DNA from: Pseudomonadota bacterium
GTDB taxonomy: Bacteria > Pseudomonadota > Gammaproteobacteria > Burkholderiales > Burkholderiaceae_B
Length of the DNA: 64,000 bases
Assembly: GCA_023427085.1 (NCBI GenBank)
Contig: JAEZBO010000116.1
Location: forward strand, 1 to 64,000
Reading direction: 5' to 3'
Shown here: positions 44,385 through 52,609 of the stretch, one piece after another
Position numbering within the stretch: position 1 is the stretch's first letter
Layout: every line of letters begins with the position of its first letter
Notes under the pieces: generated by a model
Database searches by the model: none
The model's input: the letters and a program-made list of their open reading frames with translations, nothing else
Told to the model about the DNA's origin: nothing
Program-made: the position numbers and the translations under genes

Positions 44385-45602
44385 ATGGTCACTCTCGAAG
44401 CGGTGCGTGCCGCGCATGCCCGGCTGGCAGGCCAGGTGCTCGATTCGCCGTTCTCGTTGTCGCGCACGCTGTCCGACATTCTGCAGGCCGAGATCTGGCT
44501 CAAGTTCGAGAACCTGCAGTTCACCGCCTCGTTCAAGGAGCGCGGTGCGCTCAACCGCATGCTGGCGCTGTCCGAGGCCGAGCGCCGCCAGGGCGTGCTG
44601 GCGGTGTCGGCCGGCAACCATGCCCAGGGCGTGGCCTATCACGCGCAGCGCATGGGCGTGCCGGCGGTCATCGTGATGCCGCGCTTCACGCCCACCGTCA
44701 AGATCGCCAACACGCGCCGCTTCGGCGCCGAGGTGGTGCTGGCCGGCGACAGCTTCGACGACGCCAAGGCGCACGGCCTGGCGCTGGCGCAGACACGCGG
44801 GCTGGTGCTGGTGCATCCCTATGACGACGAGGCCGTGGTGGCCGGGCAGGGCACCGTCGCGCTCGAGATGCTGGCGCGCCAGCCCGAGCTCGACATGCTG
44901 GTCGTGCCGATCGGCGGCGGCGGCCTGATCGGCGGCATCGCCACGGTGGCCAAGGCCTTGCGGCCGCAGATCGAGATCGTCGGGGTGCAGACCGAGCGTT
45001 TTCCGGCCATGTACGCGCTGCATCACGGCGAGTCGCCGGCGCAGGGGCACTACACGATCGCCGAGGGCATCGCGGTCAAGTCGCCGGGCGAGATCACCCG
45101 CGAGATCGTCGGCCGGCTGGTCGACCGTATCGAACTGGTGTCCGAGCGCGATATCGAACACGCCATCGTGATGCTGCTCGAGATCGAAAAGACCGTGGTC
45201 GAGGGCGCTGGCGCGGCCGGCCTGGCGGCCTTGCTGCATGCCAAGGCGCAGGGCGACACGCGCTATCACGGCAAGCGCATCGCGCTGGTGCTGTCGGGCG
45301 GCAACATCGACCCGCTGATGCTGGGCGAGCTGATCGAGCGCGGCATGGTGCGGGCCGGCCGGCTGGCCCGCATCCGCGTCGACCTGCGCGACCTGCCCGG
45401 TGCGCTGGCGCGCGCCACCGCGCTGATCGCCGATGCGCACGCCAACATCGCCGAAGTGCATCACCAGCGCGCCTTCACGCTGCTGCCGGTGCAGAACGTC
45501 GAGGTCGACTTCGTGATCCAGGCGCGCGGGCACGAACACGTGCAAGAGGTCATCGACCGGCTCAATGCCGAGGGCTTCGCGGCGCAGCGCCACGATCACT
45601 GA
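44385..45602 (+). CDS. Threonine ammonia-lyase with C-terminal ACT domain
   Basis: A 405-residue PLP enzyme that deaminates threonine (and often serine) to 2-oxobutyrate. PLP lysine is K51 in QFTASFKERGALN; substrate and phosphate loops are SAGNHAQGVAYHAQ and PIGGGGLIGGIATV. The C-terminal ACT-like domain (about 330-405, LARIRVDLRDLPGALARATA) gives a length between catabolic TdcB (about 330) and biosynthetic IlvA (about 510), the single-ACT form usual in Burkholderiales. It could supply 2-oxobutyrate to ilvIHC or act in catabolism. ATG follows AGGAGG. Confidence 0.92.
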   Translation: MVTLEAVRAAHARLAGQVLDSPFSLSRTLSDILQAEIWLKFENLQFTASFKERGALNRMLALSEAERRQGVLAVSAGNHAQGVAYHAQRMGVPAVIVMPRFTPTVKIANTRRFGAEVVLAGDSFDDAKAHGLALAQTRGLVLVHPYDDEAVVAGQGTVALEMLARQPELDMLVVPIGGGGLIGGIATVAKALRPQIEIVGVQTERFPAMYALHHGESPAQGHYTIAEGIAVKSPGEITREIVGRLVDRIELVSERDIEHAIVMLLEIEKTVVEGAGAAGLAALLHAKAQGDTRYHGKRIALVLSGGNIDPLMLGELIERGMVRAGRLARIRVDLRDLPGALARATALIADAHANIAEVHHQRAFTLLPVQNVEVDFVIQARGHEHVQEVIDRLNAEGFAAQRHDH

Positions 45603-45684
45603 GCGGCGCGGGGCGTGAACCCCTGGCGGCGCCGAGTGAACGCCTGGCGGCCCGCTGGAGCGCCGAGCCGCGCCCGCCGCCGCG

Positions 45685-46257
45685 TCAGTCCGGGCCGGCC
45701 CCGGCCTGGGGCGACGCTGCCAGATTGCTCAGCCTGAACAGCCGCTCGCGTCGCAGTGCATCGCCCAGCGGCTGCGCGGTGCCGCCCAGATCGACGGCGT
45801 CCTGCGCCACGCCTTGCAGCGCCTGCCAGCAGGCCTGGCGGTCACGCGCCCAGCATTCGGCCAGCAGGCGGTCGGGGTCGAGCGCGGCCAGCTGCATGCG
45901 GCGCAGTTCGGAGCGGTTGAAGTCCTTGAGATTCCACGTGGCGATGCGGACGTCCTGCATGCCCTGCGCCTGGGCGGCACGGGCCGCCGCGATCACATGC
46001 CAGTCCTTGGGATCGCTGTAATGCAGGCCCGCCTCGAAGGCCAGCGTATCGCCGCGATCCGCGGCCGGCACCCGCGCCTGCATGGCCTGCCATTCGTGCA
46101 GCAGGCGCTCGGGCGGAATCTGCCAGATGCGCGCCGCGTTGCGGCGCCATTCGTCGCCGATGCGTTCGGTCCACAGGGGAGCCAGCAGGCCGGCATCGGC
46201 CAGCCGCAGGATCAGCCGCCGCACGATGCCGGACATCAGCACGCAAGCGTCGATCAC
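45685..46257 (-). CDS. PIN-domain protein (putative RNase)
   Basis: A 190-residue PIN-like protein. IDACVLM gives the first acidic residue at the very N-terminus, EWRRN and FEAGLHYSDPKDWHVIAAAR supply further acidic residues, and IATWNLKDFNR matches the TxNxxDF motif near the fourth strand. The chain is longer than a typical VapC toxin (about 130) and no antitoxin gene precedes it. The only start near the domain is GTG at 46257, with no ribosome site; translation may be coupled to the upstream DUF1090 gene, whose stop is 38 bases away. The family call is firm; toxin role is not supported. Confidence 0.75.
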   Translation of the reverse strand: MIDACVLMSGIVRRLILRLADAGLLAPLWTERIGDEWRRNAARIWQIPPERLLHEWQAMQARVPAADRGDTLAFEAGLHYSDPKDWHVIAAARAAQAQGMQDVRIATWNLKDFNRSELRRMQLAALDPDRLLAECWARDRQACWQALQGVAQDAVDLGGTAQPLGDALRRERLFRLSNLAASPQAGAGPD

Positions 46258-46295
46258 GACCGGCGCGGCACCGCCGGGCGCGCCAGGCAGCAGCG

Positions 46296-46691
46296 TCAGG
46301 GCAGGGCCTGCTCGCGGCGGGCTTCGGCCAGTTCGGCCTCGGCTTCCATCAGCTTGTTTTCGGCCTTGGCGATGTCGTCGGCGTCGCCGTCCTGGCGCTC
46401 TTCGAGGAGTTCCTGCTGGCGCTCGCGGACTTTCTGCTGCTTTTCCTCGACCTTGGCGTCGCGCTCGGCCTTCAGGCCGGCGTCGGTGCAGTTCGCGCTG
46501 GCCTGGGCCAGCGCCTTTTCGAGGCCGCTGACCTTGCGGGCATTGTTCTGCGCGCGCGCGGCATCGAGTTCGGCGCGGATGTCGTCGACCTTGGCCTTGC
46601 AGCCGGTGGCCGGTTCGGCGGCCTGGGCGGGCAGCACGGCCACGGCAGCCAGGGCGGCTAACAGCGGGGCGATCAGGTGGCGAGGGGTCAT
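46296..46691 (-). CDS. DUF1090 (YqjC-like) periplasmic protein
   Basis: A 131-residue protein with a Sec signal (residues 1-24, ending AQA) and a mature part that is almost entirely charged coiled-coil (CKAKVDDIRAELDAARAQNN, then KVEEKQQKVRERQQELLEER), with two cysteines that likely form a disulfide. This fits the DUF1090 family of E. coli YqjC, function unknown. Its start ATG overlaps the stop of the upstream CxxC protein gene (ATGA), so they are translationally coupled. Confidence 0.85.
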   Translation of the reverse strand: MTPRHLIAPLLAALAAVAVLPAQAAEPATGCKAKVDDIRAELDAARAQNNARKVSGLEKALAQASANCTDAGLKAERDAKVEEKQQKVRERQQELLEERQDGDADDIAKAENKLMEAEAELAEARREQALP

Positions 46692-46945
46692 AAGCGGTCC
46701 TTGGCGGGCGAGGAGTCGGGCAGGGGCACCGTGAAGTGCCCCACGGCCGTACAGTTGAGACAGCCTACAGCGTAGCGCCGATGGGCTTGCGGCAGGGGAT
46801 GATGGTGGAACTGGCCTTCACCGTAGCCTTCGGTGCTGTGCCAGGTGGCGCCGCAGGTGACGCACTGCAGATCGACATCGACCAGCCGGTCGTCATTGCC
46901 CGGGTCGACAAAGGACGGTCTGTAGGCAATGAAGTTGGTGAACAC
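46688..46945 (-). CDS. Small protein with two CxxC motifs (zinc-ribbon-like)
   Basis: An 85-residue protein read from GTG at 46945, supported by AGGAG six to seven bases upstream. Two CxxC pairs, CVTC (about residue 30) and CLNC (about 65), are spaced as in a zinc ribbon; between them a histidine-rich stretch (FHHHPLPQAHRR) adds further possible metal ligands. No signal peptide. It overlaps the DUF1090 gene by four bases. No function is known; a zinc-binding adaptor is a guess. Confidence 0.7.
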   Translation of the reverse strand: MFTNFIAYRPSFVDPGNDDRLVDVDLQCVTCGATWHSTEGYGEGQFHHHPLPQAHRRYAVGCLNCTAVGHFTVPLPDSSPAKDRL

Positions 46946-47063
46946 GCTGGCTCCTGTGTCATCCCGAAGTTGGCGAGCATAGCGCCGGGATTCTTGCACA
47001 GTCGTATCGGTGCGTGAGAGATAATTTCTCACGGACGGGCAGCGCGCCAACCGGGAGAGTTGC

Positions 47064-47151
47064 TGGTGCCCGAGACCGGAATCGAACCGGTACGACGTAT
47101 GAGGTCGGGGGATTTTAAGTCCCCTGTGTCTACCAATTTCACCACTCGGGC
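47064..47151 (-). tRNA. tRNA-Leu (anticodon UAA)
   Basis: On the minus strand the gene begins GCCCGAGTGGTGAAATTGG and ends with the matching acceptor strand, discriminator A and CCA. The anticodon loop is CTTAAAA (anticodon UAA), the T-loop GGTTCGATTCC is present, and the long variable arm marks a leucine tRNA. Length 88 bases with CCA. Confidence 0.96.
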
Positions 47152-47231
47152 GCACGCCGCGCGGGCGTGGGCGGCGAAGGCCGAGACTATACCATCGGCG
47201 CCCCGGTGCCACGGCGGCGCGGCAAGGCTGG

Positions 47232-47621
47232 TCAGCGGATGTATTTGTAGGTGCCGATGCCGGTGGCCAGCAGGATTTCGCCGTCCTGCCAGACTTCGGC
47301 GCGGGCGAAATACACGGTGCGGCCGCGGCGCTCGATGAAGCCCTTGGCGGTCAGCAGTTCGCCGGCGCCGCTGGCGATGAAGTTGGTCGTCAGCGACAGC
47401 GAGACGCTGCGCAGCTTGGGCGCGCCCTCGGCCGCGTAGACGCCGCAGTAACCGCCCGCCACGTCGAGCAAGGTGCACAGCACGCCGCCCTGGATCCGCT
47501 CGGTCCGGTTGTAGAGCTTGGGGGTGACCGGCAGGTGCATCTCGACCACGCCGGGCTCCCATTTGGCGAGGCTGACGCCCAGCCATTCCAGGAAGGGATT
47601 GTCGATCGGGGGCAGATTCAT
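47232..47621 (-). CDS. Hotdog-fold thioesterase (PaaI family)
   Basis: A 129-residue single hotdog domain. The helix GGVLCTLLDVAGGYCGVYAA (about residues 45-64) holds the catalytic Asp of PaaI-type thioesterases, followed by SVSLSLTTNFIASGAGELLT and the C-terminal strand VWQDGEILLATGIGTYKYI. These enzymes hydrolyse acyl-CoA esters, often aromatic ones. Start at the first ATG. It lies about 110 bases downstream of the class II aldolase gene on the same strand, so may or may not share its transcript. Confidence 0.9.
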   Translation of the reverse strand: MNLPPIDNPFLEWLGVSLAKWEPGVVEMHLPVTPKLYNRTERIQGGVLCTLLDVAGGYCGVYAAEGAPKLRSVSLSLTTNFIASGAGELLTAKGFIERRGRTVYFARAEVWQDGEILLATGIGTYKYIR

Positions 47622-47735
47622 CGCGGCGGCAGGCAGTGGGTCGGTTGGGCTGCCATTCTAAGGGATGGGCCGCGCCGCTCGCCGCCGGGCCGCCGTGGTG
47701 GCCGACCCGCAGGCCGCGGCTACCGCCGGCGCGTC

Positions 47736-48509
47736 TCAGCGGCCGTTTTCGCGCCGCACCCGCCGCGAGTAATACGCAAAGGTCGCCTGCATGCGCTTGG
47801 GCGTGCTGACCCACTTTTGCGCTTCCTGTCCGAGCGCCGGGTCGATTGGCTGGATCTCGCCGGCCGCCATGGCCGCCAGTTGCAGCCGGGCGGCCCGCTC
47901 GAACATCACACCCAGCACGCAGGCCTCCTCGACACTGGCGCCAGCGATCAGCAGGCCATGGTGGGCCAGCAGCAGGGCCTTCTTGTCGCCGATGGCCTGG
48001 CTGATCAGCGCGCCTTCTTCGTTGCCGACCGGAATGCCGGGCCACTTGGGCAGGAACGCGCACTGGTCGTACAGCACGCAGGTGTCCATGTGCGAGACGA
48101 TCAACGGCACTTCGAGCATGGCCAAGGCCGATACGTACGGCGAGTGGGTGTGCACGATGCATTCCACGTCGGGCCGCGCCCGGTACAGCCAGGAATGGAA
48201 ACGGTTGGCCGGGTTGGCCATGCCGTCGCCTTCCAGCACGTTCAGGTCGGCATCCACCAGCAGCAGATTGTCGCGTTCGATTTCGTCGAAGCCCAGCCCG
48301 AGCCGCTGGGTCCAGTAGGTGCCGGGTTGCTCGGCGCGCGCGGTGATCTGCCCGGCCAGGCCCGAATCGTGGCCGAACGCGAACAGGATCCGGCAGGTTT
48401 CGGCCACCGCGTCGCGGGTGGGCCATTGCTCGGTCGGCAAGGCGGTCTGCATCTTGCTCAGCGATGCCGCCACCAGATCCTGCTTGTTCAACTGCATGGT
48501 GTCTGCCAT
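47736..48509 (-). CDS. Class II aldolase/adducin-family protein
   Basis: A 257-residue metal-dependent protein of the L-fuculose-phosphate/L-ribulose-phosphate aldolase-epimerase superfamily. The zinc-binding histidines lie in ECIVHTHSPYVSAL and LLLAHHGLLIAGAS, with GHDSGLAGQITARA early in the chain. Non-sugar members of this group act on hydroxy-acid or ketone substrates. It follows the Bug receptor gene by 32 bases in one minus-strand operon, which suggests uptake of its own substrate. Start ATG at 48509; a second in-frame ATG four codons on is possible. Confidence 0.9.
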   Translation of the reverse strand: MADTMQLNKQDLVAASLSKMQTALPTEQWPTRDAVAETCRILFAFGHDSGLAGQITARAEQPGTYWTQRLGLGFDEIERDNLLLVDADLNVLEGDGMANPANRFHSWLYRARPDVECIVHTHSPYVSALAMLEVPLIVSHMDTCVLYDQCAFLPKWPGIPVGNEEGALISQAIGDKKALLLAHHGLLIAGASVEEACVLGVMFERAARLQLAAMAAGEIQPIDPALGQEAQKWVSTPKRMQATFAYYSRRVRRENGR

Positions 48510-48541
48510 GGTGTCTGCTCCTTTATCTGTGCTGTGGGTCT

Positions 48542-49513
48542 TTACTTGCTGGCGGTCGCGAGGATGCGCGACCAGCGTTGGTTTTCATTGGCTATCAGCG
48601 TGGCGAATTCGGCCGGGCTGGACGATTGTGCCGCCGTGCCCTGCTCGCGCATGCTGCGCTGGAAATCGTCGGTCGCCACCGCCTTGACGATGGCGTCGTT
48701 GAGCTTGGCGATCACCTCGGCCGGAACGCCGGCGGGCGCGACCACGCCGGCGCCCGAGCCCGAGATCAGTTCGGGGTAGCCCAGCTCCTTGGTGGACGGT
48801 ACATCAGGTGCACCGGGGATCCGTTCGGTGTGCGCGACCGCCAGGGCCTTGAGCTTCTGGGCGCGGACGAATGGCATCACGACCGGCGTGGCCTCGAAGG
48901 TCACGTCGACCTGGCCGGCCACCACGCTGGTGACCGATTCCGAGCCGCTCTTGAAGGGAATGTGCAGGAAGCGGACCTTTTCGGACTCCTGCATGATCTG
49001 CATGCCCTGATAGGGCGAGCTGCCGACCCCGGCGGTGCCGAAGCTCAGGCTCTCGGGTTTGCCGCGGGCCTGCTCGATCAGCTGGCGCAGGTCGGCGGCC
49101 TTCACCGCCGGATTCACCGTGATGACGTGCGGCGTCGACGAGACCAGCGAGATATACGAAAAATCCTTGGCGCTGTCGAAGCTGACGTTCATGCCGGTGT
49201 GCGGATTGACCGCCAGCACGCCCACCGTGGTGAACATCAAGGTGTAGCCATCGGGCGCGGCGCGGCGCACGTAGTCCGCGGCGATATTGCCGCCCGCGCC
49301 GGGCTTGTTTTCGACCACGACCGCTTGACCCACTTGCGCCGACAGCGCCTTGCCGACCGCGCGGGCAGTGATGTCGGTGATGCCGCCCGCGCCAAACGGC
49401 ACGACCAGCGTGATCGGCCGCGCGGGAAACTCGGCCGCGGCGGCGCTGGCCGAGCAAGCACCGACCACCGCCGTGAGGCAGGACGCACTGAGTACACCTA
49501 GGATTGCTTTCAT
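48542..49513 (-). CDS. Bug-family (TctC-like) periplasmic receptor
   Basis: A 323-residue receptor with a signal peptide (about residues 1-27) that contains an internal Cys. Family marks are EFPARPITLVVPFGAGGITD, VVVENKPGAGGNIAADYVRR and LSFGTAGVGSSPYQGMQIMQ. Orphan: no TctA/TctB genes nearby. It is the first gene of an operon with a class II aldolase and lies divergent from an XRE-cupin regulator with a palindromic site between. The ligand is probably a hydroxy-carboxylate processed by the aldolase, by context only. Confidence 0.92.
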   Translation of the reverse strand: MKAILGVLSASCLTAVVGACSASAAAAEFPARPITLVVPFGAGGITDITARAVGKALSAQVGQAVVVENKPGAGGNIAADYVRRAAPDGYTLMFTTVGVLAVNPHTGMNVSFDSAKDFSYISLVSSTPHVITVNPAVKAADLRQLIEQARGKPESLSFGTAGVGSSPYQGMQIMQESEKVRFLHIPFKSGSESVTSVVAGQVDVTFEATPVVMPFVRAQKLKALAVAHTERIPGAPDVPSTKELGYPELISGSGAGVVAPAGVPAEVIAKLNDAIVKAVATDDFQRSMREQGTAAQSSSPAEFATLIANENQRWSRILATASK

Positions 49514-49583
49514 GTTGACTTCCCCTTGGATGCGGTCGGCCACAAGAATTGCGCCCGCCGTGAAACTCTTGTGTGGCCATGAT

Positions 49584-49618
49584 GACACTTAAGTGTCCTT
49601 TAGGCAACGAAAGTATCC
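49584..49618. promoter_or_regulatory. Candidate operator between Bug operon and XRE-cupin gene
   Basis: GACACTTAAGTGTC (49584-49597) is a perfect 14-bp palindrome. Its half AAGTGTCC (49591-49598) recurs as AAGTATCC at 49611-49618, exactly 20 bases (two helical turns) further. The element lies in the short divergent spacer between the Bug-aldolase operon and the XRE-cupin regulator gene, the expected place for this regulator's binding site. Confidence 0.65.
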
Positions 49619-49688
49619 TGGTTGGCGTGTGCGACTAGAATCGGGGTCGGCCGCTGCCTCGTAGCGGCCTTGGCATGCACAGGGAAAA

Positions 49689-50300
49689 ATGGAAGAAGAC
49701 AAGCAGGCGCCCAACGTCCTGGCCGAACGCCTGATGGTGTTGCGCAAACTCAACGCCTGGACGCTCGAGGACGTCGCCAGCCGCTCGGGGCTGACCAAGA
49801 GCTATCTGTCCAAGCTCGAGCGCGGCCGCTCGTCGCCCACCATCGCCACGATGCTCAAACTGGCGCGGGCGCTCAATACCAGCGTCGACAAGCTGATCGG
49901 CGATGGCGAGCAGGCCGACGAGATCCTGCACGTGCCGGCCGGCAAGCGGGTGCCGTTCAGTCCGTCGAAGGAGCGGCTGGGCTACAACTACGAAGCGATC
50001 GCGGTCGAGCGGGCCGACAAGAGCATGCAGCCCTTCATCATGATGCCGCCCTTCGAGTTGCGCGATGAACCCCAGCAGATGTCCTCGCACGCGGGCGAAG
50101 AACTGATCTATCTGATCTCGGGCGACATGGAGGTGGTGTTCGCCGACCGCACGGTGACGATGGCGGCGGGCGATTCCTTGTATTTCAACGCCGCGCTGGC
50201 GCATCGGTCGCGCTCGTTGGGCAGCACGCCGGCGCAGGCCCTGGTGGTGGTCAGCGATCCCGGCAGGATCCGCTCGTCGGCGGCGGGGGCGCAAAGCTAG
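49689..50300 (+). CDS. XRE-family regulator with C-terminal cupin domain
   Basis: A 203-residue regulator. Residues 12-68 form the XRE helix-turn-helix (LNAWTLEDVASRSGLTKSYL, then LERGRSSPTIATMLKLARAL). Residues 110-190 form a cupin barrel (HAGEELIYLISGDMEVVFAD and AAGDSLYFNAALAHRSRSLG) that probably binds the effector. This architecture (PuuR/HipB-cupin type) typically represses catabolic genes. It is divergent from the Bug-aldolase operon with a strong palindrome between, so local control of that operon is likely. Confidence 0.92.
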   Translation: MEEDKQAPNVLAERLMVLRKLNAWTLEDVASRSGLTKSYLSKLERGRSSPTIATMLKLARALNTSVDKLIGDGEQADEILHVPAGKRVPFSPSKERLGYNYEAIAVERADKSMQPFIMMPPFELRDEPQQMSSHAGEELIYLISGDMEVVFADRTVTMAAGDSLYFNAALAHRSRSLGSTPAQALVVVSDPGRIRSSAAGAQS

Positions 50301-50313
50301 ACAGCGGCGCGGC

Positions 50314-50400
50314 TGGCGGAAGCGGTGAGATTCGAACTCACGAACGGTTGCCCGTTGCCGGTTTTCAAGACCGGTGCAATCGACCACTCTGCCACGCTTC
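50314..50400 (-). tRNA. tRNA-Ser (anticodon UGA)
   Basis: The minus-strand gene begins GGAAGCGTGGCAGAGTGG and ends with the complementary acceptor arm, discriminator G and CCA. The anticodon stem CCGGT/ACCGG encloses the loop with anticodon TGA; the long variable arm and T-loop GTTCGAATC are present. 87 bases with CCA. Confidence 0.96.
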
Positions 50401-50611
50401 CGTAAAAAACGCCGAGGCCCGGGCGGGCGCGTTTTTCCGAAGACCGAGAGTGTAGCGTACGGCCGCCGGCGCGGCTCGGCTCGGCCAGGCGGCAGGCATG
50501 ATGCGGCGACGCGACGGGCATAATGGTCGTTTGCCACGCGCGCCTGCCGGTCGATTCCAGTGATGTGTCTTCGGGACTTCGGCGAGGCGGCAACAGCCAG
50601 GAGTCCGATAC

Positions 50612-51589
50612 ATGAAAGCCATAGAGATTTCGCAGCCCGGCGGCCCGGAAGTGTTGGTGCAGGTCGAGCGGCCGCAACCCGAGCCCGGTCCGGGTGAAGT
50701 GCTGGTCAAGGTCGCCGCGGCCGGCATCAACCGGCCTGACGTGCTGCAACGCAAGGGCCACTACCCGGCGCCGCCGGGGGCCTCGGACCTGCCTGGCCTG
50801 GAAGTCGCCGGCGAGATCGTTGCCGGCGATGCGGCGGCGGCCGGCTTGAAGGTGGGCGATCCGGTCTGCGCGCTGATCGCCGGCGGCGGCTACGCTGAAT
50901 ACGCGGTGGTGCCGGCCGCGCAATGCCTGCCGGTGCCCAAGGGCCTGTCGATGGTCGAGGCGGCCGGTCTGCCCGAAACCTATTTCACGGTCTGGAGCAA
51001 TGTGTTCGACCGCGGCCGCCTGGCCGACGGCGAGACCCTGCTGGTGCACGGCGGCGCCAGCGGCATCGGCACGACCGCGGTGCAGCTGGCCCGCGCGCGC
51101 GGGCACAAGGTCTATGCGACGGTCGGCAGCGACGAGCGCGCCCGCGCCGTCGAGGCGCTGGGCGCCACGCTGGGCATCAACTACAAGACCCAGGACTACG
51201 TCGAAGAGATCAAGCGGGCCACCGACGGCCGCGGCGTCGATGTGATCCTGGACATGGTGGCCGGCGACTACATCGAGCGCAACGTCAGATGCCTGGCCGA
51301 CGACGGCCGCATCGTCATCATCGCGGTGCTGGGCGGCATCAAGGCCAATTTCGACGCCGGCCAGGTGCTGCGCCGGCGTCTGACCATCACCGGCTCGACG
51401 CTGCGGGCGCGGCCGGTCGCGTTCAAGGAGGCGATCGCGCGCTCGCTGCGCGAACAGGTCTGGCCGCTGCTCGAGCAAGGCAAGATCAAGCCGGTGGTGC
51501 ACGCGACCTTCCCGCTGGCGCAGGCCTGCGATGCCCATGCGCTGATGGATTCGGGCCAGCATATCGGCAAGATCGTGCTGACGGTCTGA
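50612..51589 (+). CDS. NAD(P)H:quinone oxidoreductase (PIG3-type, MDR family)
   Basis: A 325-residue zinc-free medium-chain dehydrogenase. It starts MKAIEISQPGGPEVLVQVER, has the NADPH loop LVHGGASGIGTTAVQLARAR (about residues 145-164), and ends LMDSGQHIGKIVLTV, all as in human PIG3/TP53I3 and bacterial QorB-like proteins. The zinc-ligand cysteines of alcohol dehydrogenases are absent. It reduces quinones with NADPH. Start ATG lies behind CAGGAG. It precedes tpiA by about 200 bases, an arrangement common in this bacterial group. Confidence 0.92.
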   Translation: MKAIEISQPGGPEVLVQVERPQPEPGPGEVLVKVAAAGINRPDVLQRKGHYPAPPGASDLPGLEVAGEIVAGDAAAAGLKVGDPVCALIAGGGYAEYAVVPAAQCLPVPKGLSMVEAAGLPETYFTVWSNVFDRGRLADGETLLVHGGASGIGTTAVQLARARGHKVYATVGSDERARAVEALGATLGINYKTQDYVEEIKRATDGRGVDVILDMVAGDYIERNVRCLADDGRIVIIAVLGGIKANFDAGQVLRRRLTITGSTLRARPVAFKEAIARSLREQVWPLLEQGKIKPVVHATFPLAQACDAHALMDSGQHIGKIVLTV

Positions 51590-51797
51590 GGCAGGCGAGC
51601 GGCGCGGCGTGCGCCGCTGGTGCGGCGGACGCAGCGGGTGACGCCGCTGCCGCGCGACTGCCGATGACTATCCGCCCGGTAAGCGGGGCGAGGCCGGACG
51701 CTGTGGCGTTTCTGCGGCCCGCGCGGTGCCGGCGCACCCAAGTGACTGACAACGCGATACAATGCCGGGTTTATCCGTCAAAACATATCGCCCACGC

Positions 51798-52589
51798 ATG
51801 ACTGTCGCTCCCAGCTCCAATGCCAGCGCCTCCGCGCCGGACGTCTCCAGCCCCCAGCGGGCCCGTCTGGTATTGGGCAACTGGAAAATGCACGGCAATC
51901 TGGCCGACAACGCCGCCTTGCTGTCGGCGCTCGGCGCGGGCGCCACGGCGCCGCTGAACGCCCAGATCGGCGTCTGCGTGCCGTTTCCGTACCTGGCGCA
52001 GGCACAAGCCGCGCTGGCCGGTTCGGCCATTTCGTGGGGCGCGCAAGACATCAGCGCGCAGGACAAAGGCGCTTTTACCGGTGAAGTCGCCGGCGCGATG
52101 CTGGCCGATTTTGGCTGCCGCTGGGTGCTGGTCGGCCATTCCGAACGCCGCAGCCTGCATGGCGAGACCGACGCGCAGGTGGCCGACAAGGCCAAGGCCG
52201 CGCTGGCCGCCGGCTTGACGCCGGTCGTATGTGTCGGCGAGACGCTCGAGCAGCGCGACGCCGGCCAGACCATCGAAGTGATCGAACGCCAACTGGTGCC
52301 GGTGCTGGCGCTGGGTGCGCCGGCGGTCTCGCGCATGGTGCTGGCCTACGAGCCCGTGTGGGCCATCGGCACCGGCCGCACCGCTTCGCCCGAGCAGGCC
52401 CAGGAGGTGCATGCCGCGATTCGCCACGCGCTGCGTCAAGTGGGCGCCGAGCAGGTACAGGTTCTTTATGGCGGCAGCGTCAAGGCGGCCAGCGCCGCCG
52501 GCCTGTTCGCCATGCCCGATATCGACGGAGGCCTGGTTGGCGGTGCCTCGCTGGTCGCCGATGAATTCCTGCGGATCGCCGCAGCCTAA
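51798..52589 (+). CDS. tpiA: Triosephosphate isomerase
   Basis: A 263-residue glycolytic enzyme. RLVLGNWKMHGNLADN holds the catalytic lysine, VGHSERRS the catalytic histidine, LAYEPVWAIGTGRTASPEQA the catalytic glutamate and loop 6, and VLYGGSVKAASAAGLF the phosphate site. All are intact. A non-conserved 20-residue extension (TVAPSSNASASAPDVSSPQR) precedes the usual first strand; either it is real or translation starts later, though no closer ATG exists before the conserved region. It precedes secG by 20 bases. Confidence 0.96.
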   Translation: MTVAPSSNASASAPDVSSPQRARLVLGNWKMHGNLADNAALLSALGAGATAPLNAQIGVCVPFPYLAQAQAALAGSAISWGAQDISAQDKGAFTGEVAGAMLADFGCRWVLVGHSERRSLHGETDAQVADKAKAALAAGLTPVVCVGETLEQRDAGQTIEVIERQLVPVLALGAPAVSRMVLAYEPVWAIGTGRTASPEQAQEVHAAIRHALRQVGAEQVQVLYGGSVKAASAAGLFAMPDIDGGLVGGASLVADEFLRIAAA

Positions 52590-52609
52590 GTTTCCGGAGC
52601 TTTTCTTAA

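Noticed and set aside
45685..46257. VapBC toxin-antitoxin pair
   Set aside because: The PIN protein is longer than VapC and the genes before it encode DUF1090 and a CxxC protein, neither of which looks like an antitoxin.
47014..47032. GTGAGA/TCTCAC hairpin downstream of tRNA-Leu(UAA)
   Set aside because: A real dyad, but without a U tract on the minus strand and with a short stem, so not called as terminator.
47029..48426. Minus-strand frame spanning tRNA-Leu, thioesterase and aldolase genes
   Set aside because: It runs through a tRNA and two certain genes in another frame.
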